Below are positions 12,949 to 12,970 of a stretch of DNA of 12,970 bases, one piece after another. Both the position numbers and the translations under genes were made by a program. The notes under the pieces were generated by a model. That model was not told the DNA's origin and did not search any database. It was given only the letters and a program-made list of their open reading frames with translations. The DNA comes from JAGQTE01 sp964648005 (lineage in GTDB: Bacteria > Actinomycetota > Acidimicrobiia > Acidimicrobiales > Acidimicrobilacustridaceae). The stretch lies in NCBI GenBank assembly GCA_964648005.1, contig CAZYKR010000114.1, forward strand, positions 1-12,970. Direction: 5' to 3'. The first letter of the stretch is position 1. The number at the start of each line of letters is the position of its first letter.

Positions 12949-12970
12949 TCATGCCTTCACCTCGACCTCG
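12949..12970 (-). CDS. Possible C-terminal end of an upstream minus-strand gene
   Basis: Reading leftward from the right edge, one frame gives Glu-Val-Glu-Val-Lys-Ala and then TGA at 12951-12949. All six codons are typical of high-GC coding sequence, and the stop leaves a 52-bp gap before the UbiB-like start. Six residues cannot identify a product, and chance is a real alternative. Confidence 0.3.

Noticed and set aside
1..12970. tRNA, rRNA, CRISPR, transposase or phage signatures
   Set aside because: No cloverleaf-like CCA-ended segment, regular spaced repeats, transposase motifs or terminal inverted repeats were recognised on reading; base composition appears even throughout.

Overview
The window is chromosomal DNA with very high GC content. 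It looks like a member of the Actinomycetota, most probably an acidimicrobial (Ilumatobacter-like) lineage. The evidence is an actinobacterial-type NucS mismatch endonuclease, a wax ester/triacylglycerol synthase of the 'MSDADALMW' type, a VanW protein with paired cysteines, a DUF5925 AAA ATPase, frequent GTG starts, and several starts that lack a Shine-Dalgarno (SD) sequence and instead sit 6-8 nt after a TANNNT box. The genus is an inference. No tRNA, rRNA, CRISPR array, insertion sequence or phage gene was seen. Genes are tightly packed and no gene-free stretch exceeds about 125 bp.

Left block (1-5650). The 3' end of a major facilitator (MFS) exporter on the + strand meets, tail to tail with a 74-bp overlap, a run of three minus-strand genes. 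In transcription order these are a VanW-domain envelope protein, a WS/DGAT acyltransferase and a 783-residue multi-pass membrane protein of unknown function. The membrane protein's coding sequence contains an uninterrupted run of 14 C.

Middle block (5651-8940). A 122-bp divergent gap starts a + strand run: a short-chain dehydrogenase and a MaoC-type hydratase 2, which together equal the two catalytic halves of peroxisomal multifunctional enzyme type 2, then nucS. After a 68-bp gap with its own probable leaderless promoter come a 43-residue unknown protein and, with a 4-bp GTGA overlap, a membrane protein built from two copies of a two-helix module.

Right block (8937-12970). Three minus-strand genes read leftward: a UbiB/AarF-type kinase, a CpaE/TadZ-like MinD-family protein with a degenerate P-loop, and a DUF5925-AAA ATPase. 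The UbiB gene is preceded by a candidate promoter overlapped by a TetR-type palindrome. The last 22 bases may be the end of another minus-strand gene.

Most genes are recognisable housekeeping or lipid/envelope functions. The points most worth a second look are the C14 tract in the large membrane gene, the duplicated two-helix protein with its coupled small ORF, the UbiB-CpaE-AAA cluster without any visible pilus genes, and the palindrome upstream of UbiB. I found no complete new system that the sequence alone can prove.
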